This document shows positions 44,458 through 47,800 of a stretch of 47,800 nucleotides of DNA, piece by piece. Origin of the DNA: Rubrivivax sp. GTDB lineage: Bacteria > Pseudomonadota > Gammaproteobacteria > Burkholderiales > Burkholderiaceae_C. The first letter of the stretch is position 1. Every line of letters starts with the position of its first letter. A program made the translations under genes and the position numbers. Below the pieces are notes generated by a model. The model had not been told where the DNA came from. It did no database searches and worked only from the letters and a program-made list of their open reading frames with translations. Location: assembly GCA_016790395.1 (NCBI GenBank), contig JAEUPH010000029.1:1-47800 (forward strand), written 5' to 3'.

Positions 44458-45048
44458 TCAGATCTTCGAGAAGTCGTCCGGCGCACTGGCGCCTCGGGCC
44501 TCAGCCGCGAGGACGTCGAGCAGGCGTTCGGGATCACCGGACACCTGCAGGTGGGCCAGTTGGCCCGCCGAGAGAAAGCCCTCGACCACGCTGGTCTGCA
44601 TGAACTGCAGCAGTGCGTCGTAGTAGCCCTCGACATTCAGCAGGCCGAACGGCTTGTCGTGGTATCCAAGTTGGCGCCAGGTCCACACCTCGTAGAGCTC
44701 TTCCAGTGTGCCGATGCCGCCAGGCAGCGCCATGAAGAGGTCGGCACTCTCGGCCATCATCTGCTTGCGAACGTGCATGGTCGGCACCACGTGCAGTTCG
44801 TGCAGGCCGGTATGTCCGACTTCCAGCTTCTTGAGTGACTCTGGAATCACACCGACCACCCTTCCGCCTGCGGCCAGCGTGGCGTCGGCGACTTCGCCCA
44901 TGAGACCAACCTTGCCGCCGCCGTAGACCAGCTGCCAGCCGCGGCGGCCGATGGCTGCGCCCAGAATGCGGGCGGCCGCGGCATAGGCCGCCTTGGCGCC
45001 GTGTCGCGAGCCGCAGTAGACGCAGACGGTCAGGGCAGGGTAGGACAT
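44458..45048 (-). CDS. LOG-family (TIGR00730) Rossmann-fold protein
   Basis: A 196-residue protein of the lysine-decarboxylase-like/LOG family; characterised members are cytokinin-type nucleoside 5'-monophosphate phosphoribohydrolases, others act on nucleotides of unknown identity. The signature PGGIGTLEELYEVWTW and GGGKVGLMGEVADATL are both present, with the N-terminal VCVYCGSRHG. The start is Met 45048 with AGAAGG five bases before it; the frame is open to 45102. It follows the RDD gene by 10 bases, at the end of the DUF3106-RDD-LOG unit, and converges on glnB. Confidence 0.88.
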   Translation of the reverse strand: MSYPALTVCVYCGSRHGAKAAYAAAARILGAAIGRRGWQLVYGGGKVGLMGEVADATLAAGGRVVGVIPESLKKLEVGHTGLHELHVVPTMHVRKQMMAESADLFMALPGGIGTLEELYEVWTWRQLGYHDKPFGLLNVEGYYDALLQFMQTSVVEGFLSAGQLAHLQVSGDPERLLDVLAAEARGASAPDDFSKI

Positions 45049-45058
45049 GAAGCCTTCT

Positions 45059-45580
45059 TCACTTGCGAGGGGGCGGTCGCCAGGTGACCAACCGGGTGCC
45101 ACAGATCACATCGTGCCAAAACTGGCGCTCGGGATGCAGGCGGGCCAAGGCGGCGTAGACCAGAACGCCGGACAGCAAAGCGCCGAAGGCCGGCAGCGAG
45201 CCCTTCAGCCCGCTGAGCGCCACGGCTCCCAAGGCAGGCAGGAACCACATCCAGGCCAGAACGTAGCGGAGTGCGGCGCGCCCGCGTCCCACCGGACCGC
45301 CCTCTGTTGTGATCAGGCGGATGTGCCAAGTCTGCATGGCCAGAGTCTGCCCGCTGCGCGTCCAGAAATGGACGAAGTAGAGGCCGATCACGATGAACAG
45401 GAAGGCTTGCAGGCCGTGCAGACCCACGAGCGCATGCCGCTGCTGCGTCACCAGCCCGTAGATCAGGCCGGCCACCGTGATGACGCCGAACAGGAGCACG
45501 CCCTCGTAGACGAAGCAGGCCAGCCGACGGGCGATCCCGGGGGCGGCAAAGCCTCCGGAAGGCGGCGCCTGCAAGTTCAC
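45059..45580 (-). CDS. RDD-family membrane protein
   Basis: A 173-residue integral membrane protein with three to four hydrophobic segments. The family name motif is seen early (GIARRLACFVYEGVLLFGVI), with a second charged motif near HFWTRSGQTLAMQTWHIRLI and the terminal FWHDVICGTRLVTWRPPP. RDD proteins are mostly of unknown function, some being Na+/H+ antiporters. GTG at 45580 overlaps the DUF3106 stop (GTGA), so it is translationally coupled. Confidence 0.87.
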   Translation of the reverse strand: MNLQAPPSGGFAAPGIARRLACFVYEGVLLFGVITVAGLIYGLVTQQRHALVGLHGLQAFLFIVIGLYFVHFWTRSGQTLAMQTWHIRLITTEGGPVGRGRAALRYVLAWMWFLPALGAVALSGLKGSLPAFGALLSGVLVYAALARLHPERQFWHDVICGTRLVTWRPPPRK

Positions 45581-46314
45581 GGTTGCGCTTCAGGGTCTGC
45601 CGAAGCAGCAGCGCGGACGGCCGCGCCCTGAGGGCCGCGGCGGGGCAGCAAGGTGTCGGGATTGACGTAGGCGGGCGTTGCCGCGATCTTGGGCAGTCCC
45701 GTCTGATGATGCAGCGGTGGTGCGGCGCGCTTGGCCATCGATGTCGTCGTCGCTCCGGGCTTGGCCTGGACCACCGTCGGCGCTACGACACGGGTGGGCG
45801 CCTGTTGTGTCGTCGCCACCAGATTGCGCTTGACCGACGGCGCGGGCTCCTTGATGGCCGTGCGGGCCTTGGCCGAGTCCGGCGGCGTCGCCGGCTTCTG
45901 GGGCGGTCGGGCGCGCTTGGCCAGGGCCTGGCGCTCCTCGGGCGTCAATGCCTGGTAGGCCTGCCACTTGGCTTGGCGCTCCTCGACGGGAAGTCTGCGC
46001 ACTTCCTGGAACTGCAGGCGGGCGCCAGCGCGTTCGGAAGGAGACAGGCGCGCCCATTCGGCCATCCGTGCCTGCACGCGCGTGCGCTCGTCGGCCGGCA
46101 TCGACGGAAACCTTGCCGCCACTTCCAGCCACTTCTGCTTGCGATTGGCGTCGATGCGGGCCCAGTCGCTCGCCAATGGCGCCAGCGCCGCCTTCTGCGC
46201 GCCCGAGAGCGACGCCCAAGCCAGACCGGGGTCGGCGATGGCCTGTGCCGCGGTGCCGGCGCTGAGGGCCAGCAGAAGTGCACCGGCCAGGAGGGGCAGG
46301 CGCGGGGGCTTCAC
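45577..46314 (-). CDS. DUF3106 protein, exported
   Basis: A 245-residue protein with a signal peptide (KPPRLPLLAGALLLALSAGTAAQA). The DUF3106 region (about residues 30-130) consists of repeated short helices with WASLSGAQKAALAPLASDW, RIDANRKQKWLEVAARF and WQAYQALTPEERQALAKRAR. The C-terminal half is Pro/Ala/Thr-rich, low complexity. Function is unknown; in Burkholderiales it usually sits with a DUF3619 gene and an ECF sigma factor. GTG at 46314 overlaps the stop of the frame upstream (GTGA), which shows the DUF3619-like tail upstream belongs to this unit. Confidence 0.82.
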   Translation of the reverse strand: MKPPRLPLLAGALLLALSAGTAAQAIADPGLAWASLSGAQKAALAPLASDWARIDANRKQKWLEVAARFPSMPADERTRVQARMAEWARLSPSERAGARLQFQEVRRLPVEERQAKWQAYQALTPEERQALAKRARPPQKPATPPDSAKARTAIKEPAPSVKRNLVATTQQAPTRVVAPTVVQAKPGATTTSMAKRAAPPLHHQTGLPKIAATPAYVNPDTLLPRRGPQGAAVRAAASADPEAQP

Positions 46315-46476
46315 GGGCTCGGGCCGGTGCGCAAGAACTCAGCGAAGCCGGGGTCGCTGTAGGCTGCCGGAGGCAGATCGTCGGAGAGCAGCTGGGCGTC
46401 GATGTCGGCGGCAGCCAGCACCTGCTCGCGCATCGACCAGTGGTCGATCGCAAGCATGCCCAGCACCAGCATCACG
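46311..46476 (-). pseudogene. C-terminal remnant of a DUF3619 protein
   Basis: The last 54 codons of the chimeric frame encode a membrane-like helix (VMLVLGMLAIDHW) followed by the acidic AADIDAQLLSDDLPP-AAYSDPGFAEFL motif that closes DUF3619 proteins. Its stop overlaps the DUF3106 GTG, the usual arrangement for this pair. The N-terminal part (roughly 80-90 residues) and the sigma-factor gene that usually precedes it are absent. Confidence 0.7.
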
Positions 46477-46811
46477 AGCGGCAGCTTTGCGACCTGCACG
46501 GTGGAGCGGGCCGGCGTGTGGCTGGCGAACGCGCGTTCGTAAACCGCGTTCATGACCTTGAAGTCCTCGAGATTCTGCAGGAACACGGTGGTCTTCAGCA
46601 CCTTCGAAAGATCGCTCCCGGCGGCCTTCAGCACGGCGCCGAGATTCTTCAGTACCTGTTCCGTCTGCGCCTCGATGCCGCTTGCCTCCACCTTCATCGT
46701 GTTCGGATCGAGGGGGATCTGGCCCGAACAAAAGACCATTCCGCCCTGCTTGATTGCCTGGCAGTAGGGTCCGATTGCCTTCGGCGCGCCGTCGGTTGCA
46801 ATGATGTCCAT
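46311..46811 (-). CDS. Chimeric frame: RidA N-terminal part fused to DUF3619-like tail
   Basis: A 166-residue frame in two unlike parts. Residues 1 to about 112 are RidA (enamine/imine deaminase): IATDGAPKAIGPYCQAIKQG, MVFCSGQIPLDPNTMK, VLKNLGAVLKAAGSDLSKVL, and SHTPARSTVQVAKLPL containing the substrate Arg. The last beta-strand with the conserved VEIEA Glu, normally next, is missing. From residue 113 the protein becomes VMLVLGMLAIDHWSMREQVL and then DIDAQLLSDDLPPAAYSDPG, the typical end of Burkholderiales DUF3619 proteins. RidA removes 2-aminoacrylate made by serine dehydratases, such as the upstream SdaA. As encoded, the protein probably lacks normal RidA activity. Confidence 0.85.
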   Translation of the reverse strand: MDIIATDGAPKAIGPYCQAIKQGGMVFCSGQIPLDPNTMKVEASGIEAQTEQVLKNLGAVLKAAGSDLSKVLKTTVFLQNLEDFKVMNAVYERAFASHTPARSTVQVAKLPLVMLVLGMLAIDHWSMREQVLAAADIDAQLLSDDLPPAAYSDPGFAEFLRTGPSP

Positions 46812-46845
46812 ACGATTGTTCCTTGTTCAGTTGAAGTGGCTGTTC

Positions 46846-47800
46846 TCAACAGTCGACCCACACCACCGCGAGCCCGCCCTGTGAGGTCTCCTTGTACTTG
46901 TCCGACATGTCCTTGCCCGTGAGGTAGAGCACTTCCACCACCTGGTCGAAGGTGGGCCGCGCCGGTTCCTCGCCGCGCAGCATCGTGAGCCGCACCGCAT
47001 TGACCGCTTTGTTCGCTGCGAGCGCATTGCGCTTAATGCACGGCACCTGGACCAGGCCGGCGACAGGATCACAGGTCAAACCGAGGTTGTGCTCGAGCGC
47101 CATCGCCCCGGCGTTCAGCACCTGATCCACCGTGCCGCCCAGCACCTGACAGAGGCCGGTCGCCGCCATCAGGCTCGCCGAGCCGACTTCGCCCTGGCAG
47201 CCGACTTCGGCGCCGGAGAACGACGCATTGATCTTGACCGGGATGGCACAGCCGGCGGAGGCGAGCAGGAAGTCACAGATCTTCTCGTCGGTGACGTCCT
47301 GGCCGAACTTCTTGTACGCCTGCAGCACTGCGGGAACGATGCCCGAGGCGCCCATCGTCGGAGCGGTGACCACCTGGCCGAGTGTCGCGTTCACCTCCAT
47401 CACGGCGAGCGCGTAGGCATTGACGTGGTCCTGCAGCTCGAAGAGCTGGGCGCCCCACGGCACTGCCTTCACCTTGTCCCAGATTTCCTTCGCGTGCCGC
47501 TTGAGTCCGAGCCCGGGGATTTCGCCCTCGGCTGCCAGGCCGATCTCGATGGACTTCTCCATCACCGCGGCGATCTCCATGAGCCCGTTCCTGATCTCCG
47601 GCGTCGTGCGCCACGTGTGCTCGTTCTTGAAGACGAGCTCCGCGATCGACTTGCCTTCCCGCTTGCACAGCTCGGCGAGCTGCGCGCCGGTGGTGTAGGG
47701 GAAGGGCTTCTTGACGTCGCCGACCGAATCCTTCGGGTTGAGCGATTCGCGCTCGCAGATCACGAAGCCGCCGCCGATGGAGAAGTACAGCGCGCGCTTG
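46846..47800 (-). CDS. sdaA: L-serine dehydratase, 5' end outside window
   Basis: At least 318 residues of the iron-sulfur single-chain L-serine dehydratase, which converts serine to pyruvate and ammonia through 2-aminoacrylate. Visible parts include YFSIGGGFV near the window edge, VTAPTMGASGIVPAVLQAYKK, ASFSGAEVGCQGEVGSASLMAA with a cluster-ligand Cys, EHNLGLTCDPVAGLVQVPCIKRNA with two more, and a C-terminal KDMSDKYKETSQGGLAV. The frame stays open beyond 47763, so the GTG there is internal, not the start. It is followed by the RidA-like frame after 34 bases, a sensible sdaA-ridA pair. Its GC (36-38 of 60 in lines sampled) is lower than most of the window. Confidence 0.92.
   Translation of the reverse strand, partial: KRALYFSIGGGFVICERESLNPKDSVGDVKKPFPYTTGAQLAELCKREGKSIAELVFKNEHTWRTTPEIRNGLMEIAAVMEKSIEIGLAAEGEIPGLGLKRHAKEIWDKVKAVPWGAQLFELQDHVNAYALAVMEVNATLGQVVTAPTMGASGIVPAVLQAYKKFGQDVTDEKICDFLLASAGCAIPVKINASFSGAEVGCQGEVGSASLMAATGLCQVLGGTVDQVLNAGAMALEHNLGLTCDPVAGLVQVPCIKRNALAANKAVNAVRLTMLRGEEPARPTFDQVVEVLYLTGKDMSDKYKETSQGGLAVVWVDC

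Noticed and set aside
47728-47763. GTG at 47763 as the sdaA start
   Set aside because: Family sequence (YFSIGGGFV) continues upstream to the window edge in the same frame.

Overview
The window looks like a chromosomal segment of a high-GC betaproteobacterium of the order Burkholderiales, probably in the Leptothrix/Rubrivivax/Roseateles neighbourhood. This is inferred from gene content, the thrS-infC-rpmI-rplT-pheST-ihfA-merR-tRNA-Pro order, the LivHMGF and fad clusters and the codon bias; I could not test it by search. I see no insertion sequence, prophage, CRISPR array or toxin-antitoxin module. No stretch over 300 bases lacks a gene.

Layout. (1) 1-3136, minus strand: an arsenic operon, GAPDH-arsJ-arsC-acr3 (acr3 cut by the window edge), combining arsenate reduction and arsenite export with the GAPDH/ArsJ route that exports arsenate as 1-arseno-3-phosphoglycerate. 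(2) 3240-7241: an EamA transporter, a DUF2007 protein, a quinone oxidoreductase, and an msrB-bolA-parvulin group. (3) 7371-12449: a complete branched-chain amino-acid-type ABC importer. Its second ATPase has Arg where Walker A normally has Lys. (4) 12446-13633: a UbiH/UbiM-like flavin hydroxylase, convergent with the importer. (5) 13805-22457: a tightly packed fatty-acid oxidation operon (hydratase/dehydrogenase, thiolase, acyl-CoA dehydrogenase, SDR, thioesterase, GNAT, GST, SDR) behind a perfect 12-base palindrome. (6) 22462-30127: a DUF1223 thioredoxin-like protein, a BaiN-like flavoprotein, and a tex-TonB receptor-patatin chain joined by 4-base overlaps.

(7) 30128-38085: the translation operon. 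Upstream of thrS lies what appears to be a complete ribosome-mediated attenuator: a 16-codon leader with five Thr codons, a terminator hairpin just before the thrS ribosome-binding site, a competing antiterminator pairing and a third pairing that can sequester it. infC appears to start at ATC with a good Shine-Dalgarno. A terminator-like hairpin separates rplT from pheS, and the reading frame is open from the rplT stop through that hairpin into pheS. (8) 38227-45580: divergent membrane and soluble pyrophosphatases, a FemAB-like protein whose start overlaps nadE, a nadE-glnB pair, a LOG-family protein and an RDD protein.

(9) 45577-47800: the right end is anomalous. The reading frame upstream of the DUF3106 gene begins as RidA and ends as the C-terminal tail of a DUF3619 protein. 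Sampled GC drops from about 70-73% to 55-63% at that switch, and the next gene is sdaA, RidA's usual metabolic partner. This is either a real recombination/deletion junction or an assembly chimera. The thrS leader and this junction are the two observations most worth following.
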